Source: Zasmidium citrigriseum
Lineage: Eukaryota > Ascomycota > Dothideomycetes > Mycosphaerellales > Mycosphaerellaceae
Assembly: GCA_002786025.1 (NCBI GenBank)
Contig: NHNW01000022.1
Coordinates: forward strand, 372,001 to 436,000
Direction of reading: 5' to 3'
Length of the DNA: 64,000 nt
Below the pieces are notes generated by a model. That model saw nothing but the letters and a program-made list of their open reading frames with translations. It did no database searches and had not been told where the DNA came from. The position numbers were made by a program, and so were the translations under genes. How positions within the stretch are numbered: position 1 is the stretch's first letter; each line of letters starts with the position of its first letter. Below are positions 44,285 to 55,089 of the stretch, piece after piece.

Positions 44285-47066
44285 TCAACAATGTTCCACA
44301 GCATAGCCAAGATACAGCTTGCGACGATCCTCCGCTGCACGACAGAATTTCGAAGGGTTCACGAACCAAAAGCGATCCCTTGTCTTCATCCCCACGGTCT
44401 TTGTACGGAACATTGACTCCATCCCTTCCTTCGTCTTCAGCTTACGAAATTGTGAGCTATCAGACCCAAAGCTCAACTTCGCGGCATCGAGGATCAGGGC
44501 AGCGATACCGGCAGCGATTGGAGTTGCCACTGAAGTGCCTGAAGCAGGTGCCCGCGGTTTCTCACTGCTAAGCCCTGCGGCGTCCACATTCTCGCCGAGG
44601 GTTCCGATCACAGTTGCTTGCTCATAATCCATTGGTGCGTTGAAGTTGCTGAATTGTCCAAAATGATCAGTGGATCTGACGGGTGTTACCGAGATGTGAG
44701 AAGCTGGAAACCATTCTCGAGAACTTCCCCCGGAATTTGAAGCCGCTGCGAAGAACAACACTTTGCGCATAACGCTGTCAATTGCCGCCTGTATCTCAGG
44801 TGACGGTTCTCCAGGATACCCAAAAGACATTGAGACAATGTCCGCCTTGCAATCGTTGACGGCCCACTTTATGGCATTTGCGATGTTCTCGCTCGAATTT
44901 GATAAGTCCTTGGTGTCGGTAGCCACTCGAGCGACATGTAACTTGGCTCGCGGTGCAACCGTCATTAACAACGAGACCACGTGGGTGCCATGCCCGCAGG
45001 CGTCCAGCGGCGTAGTTGAGCCGGAAACGAAGTCTTTCCAGTTTGGGAGCCTTTTTCTCAAGCGAGGATCCTTGAAGAATGGGCTCCTCGCATCATAGCC
45101 ACTGTCCAAAACAACGATACAGGTTCGTGGCCAGTCTGGCTTTTTTTCCAGGCACGTAATTATATCTTCGTTGAGCGCGGAATTGGCGATTTGATCTAGC
45201 CAACTACGGGTCTCGCTGCTCAAGCTGTCAGACAAGACTACTGTTAAGCGAGAGAGAATTACCTGTTAGGCTTGGACATGAACGTCCCCTTGCAGTCGAT
45301 AGATTCGGCTGAGACTGCAGGGGCACTGAACCTTGGTTGCCAAATTGTAGGTTCTGGGCCAGGATCTTGTTGTCGGGCTATGTGTACCAAAGGCGTCAGC
45401 ACACGAGTTCGAACGATTTCCCGACGGCTTTCACTTGAGCCACAATTCTTGAATATATTAATCTCGAAACAAGCAGAAACGGCGTCTCTGACAAGGTTTC
45501 GGGCCTCTTCTGAGGTACAGTTCAGGTCAGGCCAGCTCGGACTTTTGAGGATCTTCCTGCAGTCAGTGAGCTCTGTGTTCAACAACTCCTCCCAAGCTGT
45601 ATCAGTTGCCGCTTTGGTATACTTAGAGTCGTTTCGCAAAACATCAACTAGGAGTACACCGAGAGCGAGGATGCGAGGAGCCGGATGCACCACGCCATAG
45701 GCGCTCGGCAGGCTCTCATTGTGCATCAGTCCATTGGATTCTGGAGGGACCCGGAACGGCATGGTTAACAACGGTTCTGAGGAATCGTACAAGGATTCGT
45801 TGTCACCTTGCGGCATGAAATGGATGACATCGGCAGTCCAGCGTACGGACATCCAGTCTGACTGATAGTATTGCCAGAAGGATTCGACAAGATGGCAAGC
45901 GAGTCTCAGCCTCGCCATAGTCGGCAGACTTTGCTCTCGTAACGCTTGTGTAAGTGACAATTCCGGCCCGATTTGAAGCTTCTGCTCCGCGTCCGCCTCC
46001 TCTACGTCGGATTCAAATATGCAGTTCTGGTCGATATGCACGCAGAGATGCACAGGTCCAAGTTTCTTTAGAAGGAGACCACAAAGGTTGTCGCGCCGCT
46101 TTTCCGGGGCCGGGAATCTACCTTGTACCGTGTGGGAGCCTTCGACTCCTTGTATCGTGTGGGAGCCTTCGACTCCTCGTGCAGTGGGAAAGCTTTCGAA
46201 GGTCGTTGATTTGGCTCGTTTACTTTTCGCCACCTTTTTGCTATTCATGCTTAACACATGGGAGGTCATCACGTGAGAATGGTGTAACATACCATGATAC
46301 CTTCAGACGAAGACGCTGTCTTTGCCCTTTACATTCAGCCATGTGCGACTGCGATGCCATGAACACTGTGTTAAAACAATAGCGCCGCGGGTTCGCTTCC
46401 GCCCAGGGCTCGTCCGTAACTTCGAGAACAGTCCCGAGGCGAAGACTTCCGTGGTGCATCCTCTGTTCTAGTGGCATTGTCGATGGTGACGGGCAAGCAC
46501 ATTCGATATGGTCTCGAAGAACCATATAAAGGGTTTGTGGCACATGCTCTGGGAGCTCAGGGGTAGCTTCCGCAGAACTGAGTGACTTCACGTCAATACG
46601 CCGGCTACCGGTATGGGGCAAAAATCTGTCGATGTTCAGCAATAAGCTCTCGCTTGCATCTTCGTCTTTCACGAATTTTTGCAGAGATTTGTCCAGTAGC
46701 TTGTAACCTTTGGGGGTCGTTTTCCCTTCCTTAAGCGCTCGCAGTACTGGGAAGGTCTCTGTGTTCACCGGGACATCTTGCCGCCACTAGGTCCTTCTGT
46801 CAGCTATGCGACCAGCACAATCGGAGCGGCAAAGAGCTTCGCACCGTGCACACTCTCTCGAGGTCTATCGAGAGCTTCTTGACCTTACTCAGGGAAACAC
46901 AAAGGCGGTCTTCATGTGTTGCGATTGTAAAGAGTAACGTGCCCAGATTGGCAAGAGCACGGCTAGGAGGTTGGCCTTGCGTAGCCAGCTCGATCGCGAG
47001 ATGCCCAAGGGCCTTAGCGGAGGCGAAGACAAAGTCTGGCAGGTCCTCGTCTCTTAAGACTCTCAT
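44285..47066 (-). CDS. DUF7580-like plus subtilisin-like serine protease (S8)
   Basis: Four exons: 47066-46854 (donor uncertain, 46845 also fits), 46786-46293, 46240-45263 and 45224-44285; phases close to give about 874 aa. The intron before the protease is short (38 bp). The middle (TMARLRLACHLVESFWQYYQSDWM, and further to PAPRILALGVLLVDVL) resembles DUF7580, a fungal N-terminal module often fused to proteases or STAND proteins. The C-terminus is a peptidase S8 with Asp602 (VVLDSG), His640 (CGHGTHV), oxyanion Asn725 (AAASNSGG) and Ser793 (SGTSVATPIAAG), so all catalytic residues are present. No signal peptide is seen: likely an intracellular signalling protease. It is head to head with the fusion gene at 47570. 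Confidence 0.78.
46131..46184. repeat. 27-bp in-frame tandem duplication
   Basis: Two copies (46131-46157 and 46158-46184) differ at a few positions and encode GVEGSHTIQ and GVEGSHTVQ within exon 3 of the S8 gene. A partial third unit (GRFPAPEK side) is not convincing. Confidence 0.8.
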
Positions 47067-47569
47067 GATAGTAGACTTGGTGCTCGGCTGTTTCGTTGCA
47101 AGGTATACTGGTCAAGATGTGTTACCACAGTAATTCGATAATATCTCGGCAAATCCCGTATCCGTAGTTCCGTCGAACTTAGTTTTTCAGATCAGCTGAC
47201 TGGCGTGGAGGCTTTGAGATTGACAAATGCACCGACGGTCTCATGGACATAGCTTCATCAAATCTGCTTTATCCCAAATAACTAATTCTCATCTGACAGC
47301 TCGTCCAGAATCTAATCAATTGACTACTAAGGGCTAGCCTTTGTGCCGGAATACCAAGATTTATCCACCGCCAGCTGCGAGCGATTACTGTCCGGCACGA
47401 GTCGCACTTCCCCACCTTGATGAATAAGGTACATTCACCTCAACCAGAGCTTGCAAGTCCTGCCACATGCCCAACACCACTACAGATACGACCGGAGAAC
47501 TTATTATTACGGTATACTTTGACTCGCCCTAATGATATCCTCGGCATGCATGGATCCATGAAATGAGCA
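47067..47569. promoter_or_regulatory. Bidirectional promoter of the two S8 genes
   Basis: A 503-bp gap between divergent start codons. AT content is raised at 47260-47340 and 47500-47530. The arrangement would allow coordinated expression of the two proteases. Confidence 0.5.
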
Positions 47570-50500
47570 ATGGACTTATCAGAATCGTCGAAGATCGTGG
47601 AGTCAGCGAAGGCATGTCGCAGCGCGCTGGAACATGCTATCACGATCGGAAGCGACAATCAAAGAGATTGGGCGCAAGCTCGCCTCATTGACTTCAATCT
47701 TTGGGCAGCGGGCACCGGCGTCTTTGCAGGTTCGAGGAATGCATTGCACGAACGCCTTTCTGGGCATCCAGACATTCGCGAGGTGGTGGTCGCAGTACTC
47801 TCAGTGCTGGCCTCGGTCATTACTGGCTATGCGGAGGTTGTAAGTCAGGGTGTCAGTCAGGTCTCGTGTAACATCGACAGTGGGCCAGCTGATTTGGAAG
47901 AGCCACCGCGATCGTTTTCACCTTGGTCTTCTGACGATGGAGATGATTCACGCACTTCCCTCCAGGAAGTCGATCCAGCCGGCTCTATGGATGGCGTTTC
48001 GACCTGCTGTCGCGACGCTGACAGGCTTGTAGATAGATTACTAGACCTGGGGGTGCTGATCAGGCAATCCGGCCGAGCCTCGAGGTTGTCCAAAGCTGAT
48101 ACCTCATTCAAAGCAACAAAGTATAAGAGATTCCAAAGTTACCTGGAGACCTTGCTTTTGGCTCGCGGAATGCCAGACGGCACCACCGATGAAGTAGTCA
48201 CCACGACCCGAGCTGGCCGAGTGAGTCTGGAACAAAGACTCCTAATCGATGCGAACTTGCGGAGGCGGCACCGCTTTCTTTTTGCACGAAATAGGGCGGT
48301 AATCCTTGAAAATAACCCAACGGCAAGGTCATACGACGCCCTTGACAACACGACGCAACTGCCCAGCTTTAGACCTCAAGCAACAGCCAATGCACAGGAG
48401 GTCCCTCCGACGACCGGCCCACTGGAGAATGCACGGTACGACGGGGTACAAAGCCAGGGAAGCCTTTCCCGTCCCGAGACGGCGCAGCTTAAGCTAGTAG
48501 CAGACCAGAATTGGACAGCTCAGGAAGATCGAGCTCGACAAGGTCCGTCTACACAGCTTACACTGGTTACCAACAAAGTCGTATACCCCAAACCACCGCC
48601 GGTCGGCCCAGACATTAGGGCGGCCACCTGTCCCTGTTGCTTTGAGACTTTACCGGCCGCAACCATGAGCAAGCGCAATACATGGAAGTAAGTCTTTATT
48701 CCCTTCGTTAGTGGACCTATTTCCTGACGAAGAAAGGAAACACCTCGGAAAGGATGTACAACCATATACGTGCGTGGTAGCCGATTGCTCGAAGATTGTG
48801 AGGACCTTTGAGCGCAGAAGTCAATTGGAACAGCATATGGAGAACTGCCATAGAGTCATTGACCACTGGCAATGTCCTATCTGCGAGCCAAGTGACCATT
48901 ACAACGCAGAGGAGCAACTCACGGAGCATCTCGCACTCAGGCATTCCAAAACGATCCGTCCGGAACAGAGGAGAATTATTGCCGAGATGTCGTCGCAAAA
49001 GCTATTAAAGCTTCCACAAATCTGTCCTGTATGTTCCGAAAGTGGGCAGGGACACGACCAAAAATCATTCCTGGAGCACTTGATGATTTGTATTCACGCC
49101 TTTTCACTGCTAGCACTCCCCTGGAACAGGTCGACGGATAAGTCAATCCTCCCTCAAAGTGTGTACCGTGATATCAGACATTGGTTAGATGGCCTGGATC
49201 CGCCGCAGTATCATCCCGCCACAACAGAAGAGCATCATCACGAGCTACCATTCCCACCAGCTGACAGCAATGGCGAGTCAGATGGCGAATTCAGCCCACT
49301 GCTGCGACATGAATACTTTGACGAAGGCAGCAGCGACGCCACCGTGACCGAACGGAGTGAGGTTCTCGACTCGTCTTCCGATTCTCAAGCCCGCCAAGCT
49401 ACGACTCTTGGGCCTTCGCAGTGGTTCGAGCGATTGCAAAAGGAGGTGCATAGCTTACTCGATCCCCAGGATGCTGGTCCTAAGATCAAAGTAGCAATTC
49501 TCGACACCGGAGCCAACTTCGACAAAACTCAAACCAGGGCCATCCGTGGCGGACGCATCACGGACTGCAGAACGTGGTGTGATACACCCCATAGCAAAGA
49601 CGGTCGACAAATTTTGAAACATGATGGTCTTATCGAAGACGCCGACCGAGACACGGACGAACATGGCACCCACTGCCTGTGGACGCTGCGAAAAGTTGCG
49701 CCCAACTGTGAGATTTTCGTAGCACAGGTTTTTAAAGACCGGCTCGAAGTCAAAAAAGGTTATCCCACTGCAGCGCAGGCAGACAGGATTGCAAGTGTAT
49801 GTCTCTTTTTGCGAACGGATGCTGAATATCTCTAATCCAGTTTAGGCCATTGATTATGCCGCACATGTCGAGCAGGCAGATATCATCACCATGTCCTTCG
49901 GCTTCCAAGACGAGTCGGATGTGATCAACGAAGCCCTCTACCGAGCTGCGTCAAGGAAGCACAAACCGTGCTTGCTCTTCGCTGCCGCCTCAAACTTTGG
50001 CGCAAACGACGACGTACAATGGCCGGCGTCACATCCTCAGGTCATATGTATACACGCCACGGACTCTATTGGCAACCTATATCCACGGAACGTGACACCG
50101 GAGTCTTCCCGGAAAGAGTTCGCAACCCTTGGCGTCGGTGTGGAGGCATTCGTTGGTCATGCTGCGAGACAAGCTTCGAAAAGCGGAACTTCTGTGGCCG
50201 CTCCCATCGCAGCAGGGATTGCAGCGTTGATCCTTCACGACGTCCAGAGCAATCGAAGTGCGTACATTGATTCCCTTCATAAAGGGAGTCGGATTCAGCG
50301 AGAGGTCATTTACGACAAAAAAGTGAGAAAGCTGCGCACACATGAGGGCATGTGCAGGGTGTTCATGGGAATGTCCGTGCAGAGGGATGGCTACAACTTT
50401 CTTCGACCCTGGAAAGTCCTACGCAAATACGAGAGCGAGGCCGACTACCTGCGAGCTCGTGACATTCTAAAGACAGCGTCTGGGCTGGATCCGCTCTTCG

Positions 50501-51228
50501 ATTTAACACCGGACAGCGACAACAGAATGCCTGAACGTCTCAAGCTCGGGTATATGCTTCCCCCAAACCTCTCACTGGTTCCGAACCGCGATGTTAAGCT
50601 TGGGATGCTATTGCCCTTGTCATACGATACGCCCAGGCTTCCAGACCCGGACTGCAACCTGACAGATTCGCCTAATTATGCGTATCCGGAAGTTACGCCA
50701 GAGGTCGAGGAGAACTGGGAATACAACGAAACCCGCAGCAAAACAGCCTCAGTGGGTCTGGGGGCCAACATTCCAATCTTGACGGCGCTCGGCGGCTCGC
50801 TTGGTTTCGATCACTCAAGAACCGAAGACATCGCCGTCGAGGCGAAGCGCGTCGAAACATTCTCGTTCACTCCAAGCTTGAAGTACATCGGCACTGCTTT
50901 ACAGCAGCCTACTGCGAAGGAGTATATATCTCAGAATCCACAAGCGCCTGTGTTCATGATCACTGGGCTAAAGGTGGCTTACGAGGCGAACATTACCTTC
51001 GGCAAAGACAGGGCAAACAAGGAACATGGCAGCCTGGGCGCGGATTTGGCAACGAGTGCAGTACCTGTCAATGTTGGGCCAGAGGCTGGGTGGAGTTCTT
51101 CTCGCGAGGTGCGCTTCAAAACCTTCAAACCTGGACCGTTCGTGCTTGCGTATCAATTGAAACGCATTCGACGAAAGAGAGACGGCACTCTGCATGCCAA
51201 GGGGTACAATTCACAGGCCTTTCTTTTC

Positions 51229-51317
<89 letters not shown>

Positions 51318-51399
51318 GGCGCCTCAGCCTACAGTGGCCCTTGAACAGCAGTGGGATCTGGCAAACGTAACGCCCGAAATGGATCTAGAGGGAGAATGA
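47570..51399 (+). CDS. Zinc-finger, S8 protease and gasdermin-like fusion, 1243 aa
   Basis: Three exons: 47570-48687, 48737-49796 and 49846-51399, with 49-bp introns (GTAAGT...GAAAG and GTATGT...TTTAG); phases close. Residues 1-350 are helical with a Ser-rich linker. Residues 354-500 carry C2H2-like Cys/His pairs (CPCC, TC...DC with H, CPIC, CPVC). The protease has Asp629 (VAILDTGAN), His682 (DEHGTHC), Asn776 (AAASNFG) and Ser842 (SGTSVAAPIAAG), all intact. Residues 956-1190 resemble the 29.4 kb protein: GVGLGANIP-type strand region, APVFMITG (1093-1100) with LKVA, a Gly-rich hairpin and PFVLAYQL (1157-1164). A run of 29 Asp follows. I infer a sensor-protease-effector in one chain. Autocleavage or cleavage by the neighbouring protease is possible but unproven. 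Confidence 0.75.
51229..51315 (+). repeat. (GAT)29 microsatellite encoding poly-Asp
   Basis: Twenty-nine perfect GAT codons encode residues 1188-1216 of the fusion protein. Pure repeats of this length are prone to slippage, so the length should vary between strains. The related 29.4 kb protein has a mixed acidic run at the same place. Confidence 0.9.
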
Positions 51400-51947
51400 A
51401 GTTATAAGGATCGACCAAGTCGATGTTTGGACCGCATCTTCGCTTCGCAGTCAGCAGACAGTCTGTTATCGTTGAACCTCTCTCCCGTTGATCGCAGGCC
51501 AATTTTAGGGACGCCCAGAATCTCTTATGCCATCCAACCCCGCGATACTCCGGCCTGACAGCTCCTTCAGGACTTGAGGAGACGAAAAGACTTCTCGATG
51601 GCTTAATTAAAGCAGGCGAATATTAGATAGCCGAGCCATCTCCACTTTCGCCCTCAACCATTGTTTCCGCAGCTACCCACTATAACGGTATAACCATCGA
51701 GCGAGCGAGTGAGGAACGTTGCAAAGCCAGCCTCGCGTAGCGAAGGTCTAAGGATTGTTTGCGCACTTAGGTCATTGCTACACTATAATACTTCTTACAT
51801 GAGCTCCAAGAACGCGACACGGCAGTTCTAACTGTATACTTCTCGCTAAGATGCGACCGTCTGAAGGGATCGGGATTTCGAGGAAGGGCTAAATTTTAGG
51901 GAGTATCTCGCCTTACAAAGAGCGGGATTGGCAACATGTGCTGACAG
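51400..51947. other. Intergenic with possible transposon relic
   Basis: No gene. The motif cctcgcgtagcgaaggtctaagg at about 51731-51753 closely resembles ccttgcgcagcaagggtctaaag at 30794-30816 beside the RIP island, so both may come from the same element end. Confidence 0.4.
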
Positions 51948-52348
51948 TTCTCTTGGTGATTTCGTCTTCCACCTCCCTGCCATCGTCGTCTGCTCCCTCC
52001 GTCCCTTCTTCCACGCCGCCGGCAACAGGGGACAACTCGTCGGCTAGTACCAAATCGGCCTCTCCAAACACGGGCAGTGATAATACGGGGGCCATAGTGG
52101 GAGGCTCGGTCGGAGGAGGACTTGGGGCCTTGGCGATCGTAGCGACCATTCTTTGGTATTGGATGCGACAGAGAACAAGACGGGGCAATGGCGATCATGA
52201 GCTGGGTAATGAAAAAAAGCCAAGGATGATAAAGACTGACGTCCACAAAGACGAGTCGATCGGACTAGTTGAGGCTGATACTCCAATGCGTCGAGCAGAA
52301 CTGGACACCGCAGTGGACAGAGTTGAGTTAACTGGTAACTCGCGATAG
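51948..52348 (+). pseudogene. Orphan 3' exon of a Mid2-like membrane protein
   Basis: A frame reading LLVISSSTS, then a Ser/Pro/Thr linker, a Gly-rich segment and helix (GALAIVATILWYWM), basic RQRTRRG and a short tail to a stop. It starts right after a splice-acceptor-like gtgctgacag and matches the second exon of the 19.6-20.5 kb gene in order and in LLVISS. No cysteine-rich first exon is found upstream in 51400-51947. It is best seen as a translocated or decayed partial copy, on the opposite strand to its relative. Confidence 0.55.
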
Positions 52349-52521
52349 GCATGGTATACAATCTCAGTGTGTCGGTGTAAGTCGTGTAGTGACGTGCTCG
52401 TTGATTGCCCGGGTCTTGGGTCCTTTTTGGGGAGTGGCCAGGATCCAAGTCTCGAGTACCAAAGCGTTGGCTTGCTTGCATGTTGGTGTCGGCTCGACCG
52501 GCCACTCATACCGATCATGGT

Positions 52522-54757
52522 TTATCCCGCAGGCAAATCGAGCGCTCGTATTAGCGCTCTCGAGTCTGGTGGTCTGCCCAAGAATTCCTCAATAATCGTG
52601 TTCTCATCCCGAGAGCTTCCAGGCTCGAGGACAATTCTGCGGAAACGTTGCCAACTCTGCAAATCGTCATGTCTGCCCTTGAAGCACGTTGCGTAAAAGT
52701 CCTCTGCAATGACATTGGCCACAAGGTAAGAGTAGTAGCCAGCATCCTGATTGTTGATCAAATGTGTCGAGTTGCTGTGCAGATATCCACGTTTGGGGAG
52801 GTTACTGCCATGGAAGCGTTGGAGGAGTTCAGAGTATACTTGTGTGAGATCGGAGTTCAACAGGTTGTCAAGATCGTCGGCGCTTCTAGGATGATGGCAC
52901 ATTAGATCGAAGGTGCTGTCCGTCCTGATGTTTCGAGGTCAGTATCCTGGATACGACTGACATTGGCAACTCACAGCTGGTCAAGATGCAGTCTCAGTCG
53001 GGACGGCGTTTTGTTCTCGAATAAACGAGTCATCAGGTCGACTGGGAGATGTTTAGGGGGTAGAGGTTCTCCTGGATGGACGTTCCTCCATTCTTGCTCG
53101 CTCTGTGGATTGTCGTGCGTGAAATGGCAGCTCATCGCTCGTAGCTCATCTGGTTTCCAACACCAGTTCTCCAGCATAGTGCCCATTGCCTCGACAAATT
53201 CGGGCGGGGATGAGTATCCATGAAGTTTGGAGAATCTAGTCCCAGATAGCAGGTCATGCATACAGTGTCCGAGTTCAATGGGAAAGTCAGTCTAGCTTTC
53301 CAATAAGTGGAGCATGGAGGTTTGCTCACCATGCCAAAGTGTCCACAGTTGCGAATGCTCTAGAAGCGGAATGGTACCTGTCTCCGACTTGGTTAAATAG
53401 CACATGATGGTGCTGACAGGATAAACTCGACTCCCATCTAGTTTCAGAAATCCCTGTCATCACGAGAAGTCAGCAAAGAACGTTGTTGCTCTCAACAAGT
53501 CATAGTTCATCTTACTGGTTGAAGGTTTACAGCCTGGTTGCCCCGAAACTTGAGCGGCCGTGCCCAAAGGTCCTTGTAGAGGTATCCCACAAATGTCTTG
53601 CCACGACTGACATCCCAGACTGCAAAGACCCCGACGTCTTCCGCCCAGACATGCTGTTGAACCTGTTCCCGAGGCAATTCGTCAAATTGTAGCTGAAAGT
53701 ACGATCCCAGCAAGCCGAGCATGTAGCGGAATGTTCTCTCGGCGGGAAACCATTCTTTGATCTGCTCCAAATTTCTGCCTCCCTCGCCTTCGATTTGCTT
53801 CTTATGATAAGGGATATCCCAAGGCTCAAGGACTTTCCCAGAAGCCTGGCTTTCGCACTGCCGGATGATCTCACGACTTGCAGGTGTGAGATTTTCTTCC
53901 AACTGTTGCATCAGCTTCTCGACGGATGTGATCGTGGGCATGACACGCTCGGAGAGCTTGAGCTCGGCATATGTACCGTGGCCCAGCCGTCGTGCGTTTT
54001 CATGCCGGAGTTTGACGATTCGTTTGAAGATCGGGATGTTGACTTCAAGACGATTGACCCAGGCTTCATATATCCTTCTGCGTGTCAGACTCTCATGACT
54101 GTGCTCCGTGACCGCACACACGTTGACCCATTGCAGTGGCACGTCCACATCCCCGTCAGCAGAAGTTGAGCAGCCGTGTAGTCTGTCTTTGGGAACGCCC
54201 CTCAGTCCTTCCGGGGAGAATCGTAGGCTCTCGTCTGGATGTTCTCGTATGTTGCGTTCGAAAGAGACACCCAGATCTTCAATCTCCTGCTTCGTTTCCT
54301 GGAATTGCTTCAGTGTTACCGGATCAAGCACGCCATACCCGTTCGATGTGTACAGATGTAAAGTCTTGTCCAGATATCGTCTGCACTCCTCGTCGAGCTG
54401 ATAGCCACGTCTTTTGATCTCGTCAAGAAGAGCGAAGTAGTCGCTCCGCTGAACAAGCTCGACATCCCAGTCCCGGTAAATCTTTTCGGCGTCTTCCACG
54501 GCATGTTGAGTTTCCGCGTCGACTGCTGCATATCGAAGTGCGGCAATGAACGCCTGCTCTCCTGCGCAGGCATCCTCGATCTGTGCAAATGGTAGCACCA
54601 CGGTGTCAAAAGTGGCGCTGCCAGGCGGCACAGTTTCAACGATCTTATCAATGCACTGGCATTTTGATTCGACGTGACCCTTCGCAATGGACACGAATTC
54701 GGAGCGGTCTATCCATTCCGGCAGTGGTTGAGGAAGAGGAGTTTGCTGATGGTCCAT
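52522..54757 (-). CDS. M3-family metallopeptidase (thimet oligopeptidase-like), noncanonical intron
   Basis: Four exons: 54757-53516, 53453-53330, 53275-52975 and 52924-52522; 689 aa, the usual M3 length. Start MDHQQTPLPQ; a longer frame upstream runs into the 5S gene and is rejected. Family features: SVSFERNIREH, YAELKLSERV, then VYPVSTIMCYLTK, TLWHELGHCMHDLL (zinc motif HExxH, H455-H459), FVEAMGTMLENWCW with the third ligand Glu, and the C-terminal DAGYYSYLVANVIAEDFY. M3 peptidases cut short peptides in cytosol or mitochondria. The intron 53329-53276 splits the HE codons and ends in TG instead of AG; phase, branch site (CTGAC) and length all fit only this junction. If TG is not used, the gene is inactive. 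Confidence 0.75.
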
Positions 54758-54864
54758 GATGACGGCGATGCCTGAAGTCACCAACATGCAAGCACGGCCC
54801 CGGCAACGGAAAGCGTCCAAGCTGACACGCAGGAGCGACTGGATCGTGAAGAGTTGTTGAGCAT

Positions 54865-54870
54865 TATAAA
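54865..54870 (+). promoter_or_regulatory. TATA-like element of the 5S gene
   Basis: tataaa about 27 bp upstream of the 5S start, the position where filamentous-fungal 5S genes (Neurospora type) have a required TATA box. Confidence 0.6.
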
Positions 54871-54891
54871 TTGCAAAAATGCTCGCCTTGT

Positions 54892-55010
54892 ACATTCGGC
54901 CACAGGCACTTGAAAACAGACGATCCCGTCCGCTCTCGTGTACTTAAGCAAGTGACCGCCTGATTAGTACTACGGTGGGTGACCACGTGGGAATACCGGG
55001 TGCTGAATGT
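54892..55010 (+). rRNA. 5S ribosomal RNA gene, complete
   Basis: A 119-nt sequence starting acattcggcc and ending gctgaatgt; the two ends pair (acattc/gaatgt) as helix I. Conserved inner blocks are present: gaaaacag, gatcccgtccgctct, tacttaagcaag and ggtgggtgaccac. It stands alone among protein genes, as 5S genes do in filamentous ascomycetes. Transcription by Pol III uses the internal control region. It lies 134 bp upstream of, and divergent from, the M3 peptidase start. Confidence 0.92.
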
Positions 55011-55025
55011 TTTGACTTTTCTTTT
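55011..55025 (+). terminator. Pol III oligo-T terminator
   Basis: tttgacttttctttt directly after the 5S gene; runs of four T end Pol III transcription. Confidence 0.7.
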
Positions 55026-55089
55026 GCTCTTCTTCCTTCCTTCACATCTACCACATTGCAGCTCTGCTCCTTTATTTGCTTCTCATTAA

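Noticed and set aside
54758..54895. 46-codon N-terminal extension of the M3 peptidase
   Set aside because: It overlaps the 5' end and TATA box of the complete 5S rRNA gene, and the protein from 54757 already has normal family length.
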